Assembly: GCA_024235835.1 (NCBI GenBank)
Contig: JACKLQ010000001.1
Coordinates: 496,001-560,000, forward strand
DNA length: 64,000 bases
Direction: 5' to 3'
Origin: Thiobacillus sp.
Lineage (GTDB): Bacteria; Pseudomonadota; Gammaproteobacteria; Burkholderiales; Thiobacillaceae
Both the position numbers and the translations under genes were made by a program. Position 1 is the stretch's first letter; each line of letters begins with the position of its first letter. The notes below the pieces were generated by a model. It was not told the DNA's origin. It searched no databases and saw nothing but the letters and a program-made list of their open reading frames with translations. Below, piece after piece: positions 54,534-63,863 of this stretch.

Positions 54534-57500
54534 TCATGCCGCCGCCTTTATGCCCGACTGGGTACGCTCCCGCTCACGGCCACTCTTCAGCACCACGCTA
54601 AAGGCCGTCCTCACCTCGCCAAGGCCAGCCAGGGCCTCCAGCAATTCCTCCGCCAGACGCACCTTCCAGCCAGGCCCCAGGGTCAGGTCACAGCTGGCGT
54701 TGTCGTTGCGGTAGCCCAGGCTCACGGGGCAGCCCGTGTCATCCCGGTAGGGGGCCAGGGCGGCCATGAGGCGCTCCGCGTCGGGGCCGTCGTTCAGCAC
54801 CAGACGCAACTGGGTGGCGAAACGGGTACGGGCCCCTTCCAGGTCCAGGATCTCGTCGGCCGTGACCCTCATGCCGCCGGAATAGTCGTCATGGCTGGCC
54901 TTGCCGGCGATGACCAGCAGCTTGTCTTCCTTGATGCGCTGGCGATTGGCATCGAAGGCCTCGTTGAACACAGCCACCTCCACCTGGGCCTGGCCGTCAT
55001 CCAGGGTGACGAAGGCCATCTTGCCGCGACGGGTCATCTGGGTGCGAATGGCGGCCACCACCCCCGCCATGAGCTGGGGCCCCGGCTGGGGCTTCACGTC
55101 CTTCAGCGACTTGTCCACCAGGCCCTTGAGCAGGGGGCGGTCCGCCTCGAAGGGGTGGCCGGACAGGTAGTAGCCCAGGGCCACCTTTTCCTGGGCAAGC
55201 TGTTCCCTCAGGGACCAGGCGGGCACGGCCACCAGATCCGGCGCTGCCTCCAGGGCCGTGTCGCCGAACAGGGAATCCTGGGCCGCGTGGGCCTGCTGGG
55301 TCTCGGCCCATTCCATGGCCAGGCCCACGCTCATGAGGGTGGCGTTGCGGCTGGCGTGAAGACCGTCGAAGGCCCCGGCCCGCACCAGGGCCTCGATGAC
55401 CCGGCGGTTGACGATGCGGCGGTCCACCCGGCGGCAGAAGTTGAACAGGTCAGTGAAGGCACCGCCCTCCTTTCGGCAGGCCACGATATTGGCGATGGCT
55501 CCCTCCCCCGTGCCCTTCACCGCCCCCAGGCCATAGCGCACCTGTTTGCGGTCCACGGGCACGAAGCGATAGCTGGACTGGTTGATGTCCGGCGGCAGGA
55601 TGACCAGCTTGTTCTTCAGGGCATCGTCCACGAACACCTTGACGCTGTCCGTGTTGTCCAGGTCCGAGGAAATGGTGGCGGCCATGAAGGCGGCGGTGTG
55701 GTGGGCCTTGAGCCAGGCGGTGTGGTAGGTGACCACGGCATAGGCGGCGGTGTGGGACTTGTTGAAGCCGTATTCCGCGAACTTTTCCATCAGATCGAAC
55801 AGGCGCATGGCCAGGGCCGGGTCGTAGCCCTTCTTCGCGGCACCCTCGCCCATGATTTCCCGGTGCTTGGCCATCTCCTCGGCCTTCTTCTTGCCCATGG
55901 CCCGGCGCAGCAGGTCCGCCCCCCCCAGGGTGTAGCCGCCGATGATCTGGGAGATCTGCATCACCTGTTCCTGGTAGACGATGACGCCGTAGGTGGGCTC
56001 CAGGCAGGCTTTCAGGTCCGGGTGGAAGTAGTCGATGGCCTGCTTGCCCTTCTTGCGCAGGATGAAGTCGTCCACCATGCCGGAGCCTAACGGACCCGGC
56101 CGGTACAGGGCCAGCACGGCGATGATGTCCTCGAAGCGGTCCGGCTCCAGCTTGGCCAGCAGCTTCTTCATGCCCTCCGATTCCACCTGGAAGATGGCGG
56201 TGGTGTTCGCTTTCTTCAGGATGTCGTAGGCGGCCGGGTCGGTGAACGGCAGGGTGTTCAGGTCCAGGTCCGAATCCGGGTCCAGCTGTTTGATGTACTT
56301 CACCGCCAGATCGATGATGGTGAGGTTGCGCAGGCCCAGGAAGTCGAACTTCACCAGGCCGGCCTTCTCCACGTCGTCCTTGTCGAACTGGGACACCACC
56401 GAATCGGAGCCCTCGGCGTTGTACAGGGGGCAGAAGTCCGTGAGCTTGCCGGGGGCGATGAGCACGCCGCCGGCGTGCATGCCCACGTTGCGGGTCAGGC
56501 CCTCCAGCTTGCGGGCCAGGTCGAAGAGCTCCTTCACCTCTTCTTCCTGCTCATAGCGCTGCTTGAGCTCCGGCACCTGTTCCAGGGCCTCGTCCAGGGT
56601 CACGTTCTTGCCCGGCGCCGAAGGAATCATCTTGGAAAGCTGGTCGCAGAAGTTGTAGGACAGGTCCAGCACCCGGCCCACGTCACGGATCACCGCCCGG
56701 GCCGCCATGGCGCCGAAGGTGGCGATCTGGGACACGGCATCGGCGCCGTACTTGTCCCGCACGTATTCGATCACCCGCCAGCGATTGTCCTGGCAGAAGT
56801 CGATGTCGAAGTCGGGCATGGAGACCCGTTCAGGGTTTAGAAACCGCTCGAACAACAATGCGTAAGCCAATGGATCCAAATCGGTAATGCCGATGGAGTA
56901 CGCCACCAGAGAGCCTGCGCCGGAGCCCCGTCCTGGCCCCACGGGCACGCCGTTGTGCTTACCCCAGTTGATGAAGTCCGCGACGATGAGGAAATAGCCG
57001 GGGAAGCCCATCTGGATGATGGTATCCAGTTCCAGTTCCAGGCGGGCCGCATAGACGGGGCGCTGCTTCTCCCGCTCCGCCTCGCCCGGGTACAAGCCTC
57101 GCAGGCGTTTTTCCAGTCCTTCCCGGGCGAACTGGCGCAGGTAGTCGTCCAGGGGCATGCCGCCTGGGGTGGGAAAGTCCGGCAGCTTGCTCTTGCCCAG
57201 CTCCAGGGTCAGATTGCAGCGGCGGGCGATTTCCACCGAGTTTTCCAGGGCCTCCGGCAGGTCGGCGAACAATACCGCCATTTCCGCCTGCCGCTTGAAA
57301 TAGTCCTCGGGGGTGAAGACCTTGGGGCGACGCTTGTCGCCCAGGGTGTATCCCTCGGCGATGCACACCCGGGTCTCGTGGGCGGTGAAGTCATCCCTGG
57401 TGGGGAATTCCACCGGGTGGGTGGCCACCACGGGCAGGTCCAGCTCCTCCGCCACGGCCAGCGCATTGGCCAGGTGCACCTCGCACTCGGGCCGACCGTC

Positions 57501-58031
57501 CCGCTGCACCTCCAGGTAATAGCGCCCGGGAAAACGCTCCGCCCAGGCCCGGGCCAGGGCCCGGGCGGTGTCCAGGGATTCGTTGACCAGGGCCTGGCCC
57601 ACGTCCCCCAGGTGCCCTCCGGACAACGCGATCAATCCCTCACTGGCTCCGCCATCGAACCATTCCGGCACCAGAATGGCCCTGCCCCGGTGCATGTGGG
57701 TGCGGTAGGCCCTGGTGAGCAATTCACACAGGTTGTGCCAACCCTTCCGGTCCTGCACGAGCAGCAGCAGGCGGGAAAGCTTGTCCAGGGCATCCGGGTT
57801 GGCGACCCAGACGTCGCAACCGGCGATGGGCTTGATGCCCTTCTTGCGGCAGGCGGTATAGAACTTGATGAGGCCGAATACGTTGGACAGGTCGGTCAGG
57901 GCCAGGGCGGGCATGCCGTCCGCCTGGGCCATCTTCACCGCCCCGTCCACCCGCATCAGGCCATCCTGGATGGAGTATTCGCTGTGCAGGCGCAGGTGGA
58001 TGAACTTCGGCTGGGCGGAGGCTTCGGTCAT
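54534..58031 (-). CDS. dnaE: DNA polymerase III alpha subunit
   Basis: A 1165-residue replicative polymerase, the usual size for type-1 DnaE. N-terminal PHP domain (FIHLRLHSEYSIQDGLMRVDGAVKMAQADGMPALALTDLSNVFG). The polymerase palm shows GPGRGSGAGSLVAYSIGITDLDPL and the catalytic PDFDIDFCQDNRWRVIEYV. Then GFNKSHTAAYAVVTYHTAWLKAHH and an OB domain (GVVAAIRTQMTRRGKMAFVTLDDGQAQVEVAVFNEAF). The start MTEASAQPKFIHLRLH is chosen over an in-frame upstream ATG at 58085. Confidence 0.97.
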   Translation of the reverse strand: MTEASAQPKFIHLRLHSEYSIQDGLMRVDGAVKMAQADGMPALALTDLSNVFGLIKFYTACRKKGIKPIAGCDVWVANPDALDKLSRLLLLVQDRKGWHNLCELLTRAYRTHMHRGRAILVPEWFDGGASEGLIALSGGHLGDVGQALVNESLDTARALARAWAERFPGRYYLEVQRDGRPECEVHLANALAVAEELDLPVVATHPVEFPTRDDFTAHETRVCIAEGYTLGDKRRPKVFTPEDYFKRQAEMAVLFADLPEALENSVEIARRCNLTLELGKSKLPDFPTPGGMPLDDYLRQFAREGLEKRLRGLYPGEAEREKQRPVYAARLELELDTIIQMGFPGYFLIVADFINWGKHNGVPVGPGRGSGAGSLVAYSIGITDLDPLAYALLFERFLNPERVSMPDFDIDFCQDNRWRVIEYVRDKYGADAVSQIATFGAMAARAVIRDVGRVLDLSYNFCDQLSKMIPSAPGKNVTLDEALEQVPELKQRYEQEEEVKELFDLARKLEGLTRNVGMHAGGVLIAPGKLTDFCPLYNAEGSDSVVSQFDKDDVEKAGLVKFDFLGLRNLTIIDLAVKYIKQLDPDSDLDLNTLPFTDPAAYDILKKANTTAIFQVESEGMKKLLAKLEPDRFEDIIAVLALYRPGPLGSGMVDDFILRKKGKQAIDYFHPDLKACLEPTYGVIVYQEQVMQISQIIGGYTLGGADLLRRAMGKKKAEEMAKHREIMGEGAAKKGYDPALAMRLFDLMEKFAEYGFNKSHTAAYAVVTYHTAWLKAHHTAAFMAATISSDLDNTDSVKVFVDDALKNKLVILPPDINQSSYRFVPVDRKQVRYGLGAVKGTGEGAIANIVACRKEGGAFTDLFNFCRRVDRRIVNRRVIEALVRAGAFDGLHASRNATLMSVGLAMEWAETQQAHAAQDSLFGDTALEAAPDLVAVPAWSLREQLAQEKVALGYYLSGHPFEADRPLLKGLVDKSLKDVKPQPGPQLMAGVVAAIRTQMTRRGKMAFVTLDDGQAQVEVAVFNEAFDANRQRIKEDKLLVIAGKASHDDYSGGMRVTADEILDLEGARTRFATQLRLVLNDGPDAERLMAALAPYRDDTGCPVSLGYRNDNASCDLTLGPGWKVRLAEELLEALAGLGEVRTAFSVVLKSGRERERTQSGIKAAA

Positions 58032-58125
58032 GGGCGGGCGGATCAATGGGTGGGCGAATTTTACCCTCCGTCCCTTCAGGGGCACACCCTGGGGACACGT
58101 TCCCCGCCGGGCCCCTGCCGCGCCC

Positions 58126-59202
58126 TTACCTGCCCACGCCCACAGCGTGCTGCGAACGGGTTTCCTCGCCGGCGTGGTCCCGGTTCCACAGCTGGAAGAG
58201 CGGATACTTGAGGTACGCCTTGTCGGCCACGTAGCGCAGCACGTTGGCCAGGCGGAAGAACTGCACCACCGAATCGACGCGGAAGACTTCCTTGCCCCCT
58301 TCGTCGAAGAACACCAGGGTCGGCGCGTAGAACAATCCGAGATCCCGCGCCCACTGGCGAGACGTCATGCGCCTGCCGTCCGGAGTCAGCACCGGCGTCC
58401 CCTCATCCCAGACGTTGAGCTGCGCCACCTCGAAGGCCTGCAGGCGCTTGCGCACGAGGGGGTTTTGCATGGGCTCCGAATGCAATACGTCGCAGGCATG
58501 GCAACGGGGCTGTTCGAAGATCACCAGAAGCGGCTTGCGGGCCGGGAATCGGCTGCGGTCCAGCGCGTAGGGCGGCGGCGTGAATATCGGATCGGGAGTC
58601 AGGGTTTCGTCGGCGAAAAGCGGGGGCGGATCGGCCTGTTCCAGGTACTCGCCGAAATTCCTGGTCTTGTAGTGCCCGTCGGCGACATATTCGAGTGCTG
58701 CGCGCATCTTGTAGGGAGGGTGGTAGCCCACCAGCTTCAGCGCCTGCTTGCGCCCCTTGACGTAGAACAGCAGCGTGGGCGTCAGCTGGGCCTTCTGGGT
58801 GATGGCGAACTCGTTGATGGGCATGGACTTGTCATCCATGCCAGTGATCCTTTCGATGCTGTGGGTGTTCAGCCCCACCACGTCGAAATGCCGTCGCAGG
58901 TAATGCACCAGGTCGCCCCTGGACAGGTTGTCCTTCACCAGCGCCTGGCAGTAGGCGCAATGCTTCTGTCCGAAATAGACGATCAACCCCCTCTTGCCGG
59001 ACGAAAGCGCATCGTCGAGATCCTCCGGCAGATTGTAGAAACTGGCCTTGAACCAGTCCGGGTGGTCGTCCTGGTAGTCGGTGGGGAGATCCACGAACGA
59101 GTAGTCGTCCCTGGCAGACGCCGCGGCCAAGGCGGTGCCCGAATACAACAACGCCGCGATCAGTAATGTGGCGGTGCGGAGGTGCAGACCCAATGATTGC
59201 AT
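58126..59202 (-). CDS. Periplasmic protein with two thioredoxin-fold domains
   Basis: A 358-residue secreted protein (signal MQSLGLHLRTATLLIAALLYSGTALAA). First thioredoxin-like domain: SSGKRGLIVYFGQKHCAYCQALVKDNLSRGDLVHYLRRHFDVVGLN, active site CAYC. Second: RKPLLVIFEQPRCHACDVLHSEPMQNPLVRKRLQAFEVAQLNV, active site CHAC. The order resembles a SoxW/thioredoxin-2-like tandem, with the two sites facing similar roles in disulfide reduction. Partner unknown. Confidence 0.85.
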   Translation of the reverse strand: MQSLGLHLRTATLLIAALLYSGTALAAASARDDYSFVDLPTDYQDDHPDWFKASFYNLPEDLDDALSSGKRGLIVYFGQKHCAYCQALVKDNLSRGDLVHYLRRHFDVVGLNTHSIERITGMDDKSMPINEFAITQKAQLTPTLLFYVKGRKQALKLVGYHPPYKMRAALEYVADGHYKTRNFGEYLEQADPPPLFADETLTPDPIFTPPPYALDRSRFPARKPLLVIFEQPRCHACDVLHSEPMQNPLVRKRLQAFEVAQLNVWDEGTPVLTPDGRRMTSRQWARDLGLFYAPTLVFFDEGGKEVFRVDSVVQFFRLANVLRYVADKAYLKYPLFQLWNRDHAGEETRSQHAVGVGR

Positions 59203-59370
59203 GGCGCTAGCGATGCAAGTGAAGTGAGGTGGAAGCTTACGTGCCGAGCGGCATTCAACGCCAGCCCGGCATGCAGGCCGTGCGTTGGAAAGCCGGGCAT
59301 TGCCGACCTATGCGCATGCCCGCTGCCTGATGGCGTGACTGACAAAGCCAAGCAACACCAAAAAATCGCT

Positions 59371-60981
59371 TCACAGCATTTCCTCCCATCTGGAGTTCGA
59401 GATCAGTCCCATGAGCAGTCGGGCCCAAAAGCCAAGATTCGGTTCCTGCGTCAGTTTCCGGTCGCCGTCATGCCAGACGAGGATAGGCTTGTCTCCTTCG
59501 GGGCTTTCCCCCAGCCGGACCCTGTAACTGGACTGGGGCTGCATTTTGCGCTCTATGAAGTCGGCGGCCGCCGACGCGACCCCGGGGCCATGGATCAACA
59601 GACCCGATTCCGTATTGAGCAACAGGGAGCGGGGATCCAGGTTCATGGAGCCGATGTAGACCGTCTCCTGGCCGAACACCATGACCTTGCTGTGCAGGCT
59701 CGCGCGGGAAGACCCGCCCGCCAGGCGCCGGAAGAACTTGTGCCGCGCCCGCGCGGGCTTGAGCTCGTACAGCTCGATGCCCCTGTGGAGCATGGGCAAC
59801 CGGTACTTGGCGTAGCCAGCGTGCACCACCAGGACATCCGTGGCGCCGATGGAATTGGTGAGCACCTTCACCGTCACCCCCCGGCCATGGAGATGACCCA
59901 GCAGGTCCACCCCCACCTGGCCCGGCACGAAATACGGCGAGGCGATGAGGACTTCCCCGCGCACGCCCAAGATCTTGTCCAGCAGGCGTGCCAGGGGCAA
60001 CTGGGACGGGGTGGCGGTCCGCTCGACTTTCTGCGGCGGATCGCTGAGGAACTCCGCCCGCCCCGGCAGCCAGGGACTGAGCTCGCTTTCGGCCTGCCCG
60101 TTCAGGGCGTCCAGGTTCATGTATTCGAACAGGGTGTCCTGGTCCAGCTCCGCCAGGGATTTTTCCAGGGCCTGCCGCACCCGGTCCAGCAGGCGCTGGC
60201 GCCTGTCAGGGCTGGGGAGGGCCCGCGCCGATACGGCATGGGGACTGTTCCAGTAAGCGTCGAAGGACGCGGACATGTCTCGCACCACCGGGCCCGCCAC
60301 CACCACGTCCAGGTCGTGGAAGTCCACCGTGCTGTCCGCCTGGAAATACTCGTCGCCGATGTTGCGCCCCCCGGCGATGGCCATGAGGTTGTCGGCCACG
60401 AAAAGCTTGTTGTGCATGCGGTGGTTGAGGCGGTCATCCCCGAGGAACTGGGCCGCCCTTCCAATGGGGTTGTCCCCCCGCAAGGAAAAGGGGTTGAACA
60501 GGCGGATCTGGATGTTGGGGTGGGCGTCCAGGCCGATGATGGCCGCCTCGTGCCCCCCTGTGTCCACGTCGTCCAGCAGCAGGCGCACCCGCACGCCCCG
60601 GTCCGCCGCCCGCAAGAGGGCCTGGGCCAGCAGGCGGCCGCTGGTATCCCCATGGAACAGGTAGTACTGCAGGTCCAGGGTCCTGTCCGCCCGTTCCGCC
60701 AGGGCCAGGCGGGCCACCAGGGCGGCGCGGCCGGACTCCAGCAGGCGGAACAGGGACTCGCCCCCGGCTGGAATCGCCAGGCCCCGCGCCTCGCGGCCCA
60801 GCCGACTGGCTGGGTCCGGCTCCACGGCGTGGGAAGGAGCCTGGTCCGGCAAGGGCCGCAACACGTTGCATCCCACCAGCAGCGAGACCAGCATCAAGCC
60901 CGAAAGGCCTCGCATCAACAAGAGGCGGAGGGTTGTCCGGCTGGATGACGGTGCTGAAGGCACATCCCTGGAAACACTCAC
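59371..60981 (-). CDS. Phospholipase D-type lipoprotein, cardiolipin synthase C-like
   Basis: About 536 residues. GTG at 60981 is preferred because GGAGGA lies just upstream. An internal lipobox follows (LMLVSLLVGCNVL). HKD motif 1 is intact: HRMHNKLFVADNLMAIAGGRN. Motif 2 reads LHSKVMVFGQETVYIGSMNLDPRS, with Gly at the position of the usual Asp. Family members such as ClsC transfer phosphatidyl groups to make cardiolipin. The Asp is structural, so activity is possible but not assured. Confidence 0.87.
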   Translation of the reverse strand: MSVSRDVPSAPSSSRTTLRLLLMRGLSGLMLVSLLVGCNVLRPLPDQAPSHAVEPDPASRLGREARGLAIPAGGESLFRLLESGRAALVARLALAERADRTLDLQYYLFHGDTSGRLLAQALLRAADRGVRVRLLLDDVDTGGHEAAIIGLDAHPNIQIRLFNPFSLRGDNPIGRAAQFLGDDRLNHRMHNKLFVADNLMAIAGGRNIGDEYFQADSTVDFHDLDVVVAGPVVRDMSASFDAYWNSPHAVSARALPSPDRRQRLLDRVRQALEKSLAELDQDTLFEYMNLDALNGQAESELSPWLPGRAEFLSDPPQKVERTATPSQLPLARLLDKILGVRGEVLIASPYFVPGQVGVDLLGHLHGRGVTVKVLTNSIGATDVLVVHAGYAKYRLPMLHRGIELYELKPARARHKFFRRLAGGSSRASLHSKVMVFGQETVYIGSMNLDPRSLLLNTESGLLIHGPGVASAAADFIERKMQPQSSYRVRLGESPEGDKPILVWHDGDRKLTQEPNLGFWARLLMGLISNSRWEEML

Positions 60982-61002
60982 GGCTCCTCCTTCCACGACA
61001 GG

Positions 61003-62382
61003 CTATTTGAGACTGAAGGACCAGATATCACGGTAGGGCTTCTCGTAACGACTGAGAATGTCGTAATAGATGCGCACGTTCTCGGCGAAGGCCCGGGCCT
61101 CGCCGCCCCGGGCGAAGCCATACTTCAGAGTCGAGTTGTACTGACTGCGCGCCAGCAGCGGCAGGGTGGCCTTCATGTCGCGCCAGTTGTCGGGATCACG
61201 CCCCAGCTTGCGCGCCAGGCGGCGGGCATCCTCCAGATGGCCCTGGCCGATGTTGTAGGCCGCCAGGGCCAGCCAGGTGCGATCCGGTTCGGGGATGTCT
61301 TCCGGCAGACCGTCCCGCAGCAGGATGATGTAGCGGGCGCCCCCTAGAATGCTCTCCCGGGCGTCCAGCCTGTTCTTCACCCCCATGCGGTCGGCGGTGT
61401 CCTCGGTCAGCATCATGATCCCCCGCACCCCCGTGGGGGAGACGGCGTGGGCGTCCCACTGGGACTCCTGGTAGGCGATGGCTGCCAGCAGCCGCCAATC
61501 CAGGCCCGTTTCCCGCTGCGCCTCATGGAAGTGGGCTACCAGTTCCCGCAGCTGGGTAGTGCGGCGTTCCAGGATGCCGATCACGTCCGCGTCCCGCAGA
61601 CGATCGACGTGACCGAAGTAGCGCTCCCGCAAGGTGTCCACTTCGCCCGACTTGCGGATGTCCCGGAAGAAGGTGCTGACCTTGCGGGAAAAACCCACGT
61701 CCACGCCCTGCCGCATGGCCCAGGCCTGGGGCATGCCTGCCCGCAGGACAAAGGCATCCCGCAGGTTGGGATGGAAATTGTGGGCCACCGCCAGGCTGTC
61801 CGAATCGGACACCGTGCAATCCGACAGGCCCAGGTCCACCCGCTCCAGCAATTCCTCCGAACCCTGGGTCTTGATTTCCACCCAGCGCAGGTCAGGGTAT
61901 TTCCTGGCCAGGGACTTCAGGTAGTCCGCGTGGCTGCTTTCCGCCACCACCTCAAGACGCAGGTCCGCCATGTTCACCAGGCTCCTGGGCGGCTGAACGT
62001 TGGCGTTGCACACCACCCATTCCTTTACCTCGCCGTAGGCGGGGCCGAAAGCCAGCCTGCGCTTGCGTTCCTCCGTGGCGGTCAGGCCTGCGGCGGCCAT
62101 GTGCACTCGCCCTGCCCGAACAGCCTCCAGCAGGGCCTCCAGGTCATCCTCCAGCACCAGGCGCATGCGCCAGCCGTGCTTTTGGGCGAAGTGGGCCGCC
62201 AGGTCATACTCGAAGCCCGTGGGCTCCCCCGCCTGGTCGGTGTAATAGGTGGTGGGGCTGTTGCGCATGCCCACCACCAGCTCGCCCGTAAGGTCCGGGG
62301 CCTGCAACTGGCCCGGGCCGCAACCCGCCAAGGCCATGGCGAACACCACGGTCAACACTGCCCAGTTGATGATCCGGCGCAT
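61003..62382 (-). CDS. mltF: Membrane-bound lytic murein transglycosylase F
   Basis: A 459-residue lipoprotein (MRRIINWAVLTVVFAMALAGCGP). It carries a periplasmic binding-protein domain (ELVVGMRNSPTTYYTDQAGEPTGFEYDLAAHFAQ) followed by an SLT domain with the catalytic Glu in DWRLLAAIAYQESQWDAHAVSPTGVRGIMMLTEDTADRMGV. It cleaves peptidoglycan to 1,6-anhydro-muropeptides. It lies 21 bases upstream of the PLD gene. Confidence 0.95.
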   Translation of the reverse strand: MRRIINWAVLTVVFAMALAGCGPGQLQAPDLTGELVVGMRNSPTTYYTDQAGEPTGFEYDLAAHFAQKHGWRMRLVLEDDLEALLEAVRAGRVHMAAAGLTATEERKRRLAFGPAYGEVKEWVVCNANVQPPRSLVNMADLRLEVVAESSHADYLKSLARKYPDLRWVEIKTQGSEELLERVDLGLSDCTVSDSDSLAVAHNFHPNLRDAFVLRAGMPQAWAMRQGVDVGFSRKVSTFFRDIRKSGEVDTLRERYFGHVDRLRDADVIGILERRTTQLRELVAHFHEAQRETGLDWRLLAAIAYQESQWDAHAVSPTGVRGIMMLTEDTADRMGVKNRLDARESILGGARYIILLRDGLPEDIPEPDRTWLALAAYNIGQGHLEDARRLARKLGRDPDNWRDMKATLPLLARSQYNSTLKYGFARGGEARAFAENVRIYYDILSRYEKPYRDIWSFSLK

Positions 62383-62467
62383 CGTGCTCCGTCCAGACTT
62401 CAGTCGATTGGGGTTAGAATGCCGCCCTTTCCAGGCCATGACCAGCCCGGCCGGAAAATCCCGACCC

Positions 62468-62557
62468 GGAGAGGTGGCAGAGTGGTCGAATGCACCGGAT
62501 TCGAAATCCGGCATACGGTTTACCGTATCGGGGGTTCGAATCCCCCCCTCTCCGCCA
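62468..62557 (+). tRNA. serU: tRNA-Ser(CGA)
   Basis: A class-II tRNA of 90 nt including an encoded CCA end. Acceptor stem GGAGAGG/CCTCTCC, anticodon CGA at 62502-62504 in loop TTCGAAA, a long variable arm (ACGGT...ACCGT) and the T-loop GGTTCGAATCC. The CGA anticodon reads UCG serine codons. Confidence 0.97.
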
Positions 62558-62760
62558 GAATGGCCTCAACCATGCGCTTTTTATCGCATGGGGTACTTAC
62601 AACACCCAGTAGACCATCCCCGGCCCAGCCTATTGTATGCATAGTGGACCCATTCCCTATCTGGAGTCCCCCTGTTGACAGGAGGGCGGGGGAGTTAACC
62701 CTCTGACCTCACCAGTGCAATGAACCCGTCTGGTTTGCGGGAAGAACGCACCAGCTAATG

Positions 62761-62792
62761 AAAAACGGGCACCGAAGGACCCGTTTTTTCAT
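62761..62792 (-). terminator. Terminator after the PEP-CTERM gene
   Basis: Read leftward, ACGGG and CCCGT pair around a TCCTTCGGTG loop and are followed by TTTTT. A-runs on the other side make it usable in both directions. Confidence 0.7.
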
Positions 62793-62803
62793 GCGGGGGG
62801 GGA

Positions 62804-63331
62804 TCAGCCAACCAGGCGCTCGGCTTTCTTCATCTGCCTTCGCACCCCCAGGACCACCAGGCCCAAACCCGCCAGCAACATGGCCCAGGTTTCTGCTTCG
62901 GGCACGGGCACGGCACTGAAACTGAAGGTGTAGCCGCCACCCATGGAACCCGTGGCCGTGCCTTTCACAGCCAGGGTATGCAGCCCGGCATCCACTACAG
63001 AAGTTCCGCTAAGAAAATCGGGAGATAGGCTTACCCAGCCCAGGCCATCCAGGTTGATCTCAAAATCGGAGATGTCATAAACCCCAGGGATTTCCATGTC
63101 TGCGATAAGGCCAAACACGTTGGCTGCGCTGGCGAAGTTGAAACCCCAGGTGTCCTGGAAACTAGTGCCGGCGGAGAAACTCTTGGAAGTGGAGAAATTG
63201 TAGGGAAGCCCGCCCACGGAGAGGGAAGTGCTGGAAAAAGACGTAGGAGCGGGAACCGTCGCCACTGCCGTGCCATTCACCCCCAGTCCCAGTCCCAGGC
63301 ACAAGGCCACCAAGGCTGATTTCGTTATCAT
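62804..63331 (-). CDS. PEP-CTERM sorting-signal protein
   Basis: A 175-residue secreted protein: signal peptide MITKSALVALCLGLGLGVNGTAVA, a beta-rich body (FNFASAANVFGLIADMEIPGVYDISDFEINLDGLGWVSL), and the C-terminal PEP-CTERM tag VPEAETWAMLLAGLGLVVLGVRRQMKKAERL. The tag is cut and sorted by the exosortase system, usually in species that make exopolysaccharide. GGAG precedes the ATG. Function of the body unknown. Confidence 0.93.
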   Translation of the reverse strand: MITKSALVALCLGLGLGVNGTAVATVPAPTSFSSTSLSVGGLPYNFSTSKSFSAGTSFQDTWGFNFASAANVFGLIADMEIPGVYDISDFEINLDGLGWVSLSPDFLSGTSVVDAGLHTLAVKGTATGSMGGGYTFSFSAVPVPEAETWAMLLAGLGLVVLGVRRQMKKAERLVG

Positions 63332-63863
63332 AAAAACTCCCATTGGATATCAAAAAATTTACCGAAGAAACTGACTGTTGTACTTAAAGCATTCTTTGTG
63401 CCAGTTCATCAGTACAACGATTTCTTACGTGTCAGACATCAATTTTTTTTGGAAGCAATATTCACGCCATTCACTCAGTCATCTGTTTACATTGAAGTTT
63501 ATGGTTTCTGGTCGGCCTCATGTAACAAATGTGTAAAAATATCCGACGCCCCATCGGGGTGCCTGTACCGGTCCGCAATCCTGGGAAGTTTGCAATTCAT
63601 GCGTTGCACACACTGGTCACAAAGTCCCCGCAACCACACCTCACCATTCTGGTGCGAGCCAGGCTACTGTGCGCCGTCAGCACTCGGGATTCCCGTCCCT
63701 TCATACTCGCAAAACCCTGTTTGGATGCACTGAAACCTGGCAGATCAGGAGGATGGTGAAAGAAGGCGATCAGTCGGATTCAGGCAGTCTATTGCAGCAT
63801 TTTGTAAATAATCGGTTGATATACTTTCCAGGATTTTCAACCTCCTTCCGTCCAAGGCTCCAA
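63332..63863. other. Intergenic region between divergent PEP-CTERM and EpsD-like genes
   Basis: About 530 bp with no credible gene. It must hold both divergent promoters. I saw no strong palindrome, terminator or repeat. The T/A-rich stretch around 63425-63545 is the likely promoter zone. Confidence 0.5.

Noticed and set aside
54243..56090. 615-codon rightward open frame opposite scpA and dnaE
   Set aside because: Gly/His/Leu-rich shadow of dnaE codons; no start signals.
63398..63733. 111-codon rightward open frame in the last intergenic region
   Set aside because: No ribosome-binding site, unusual composition and no family resemblance; treated as non-coding.
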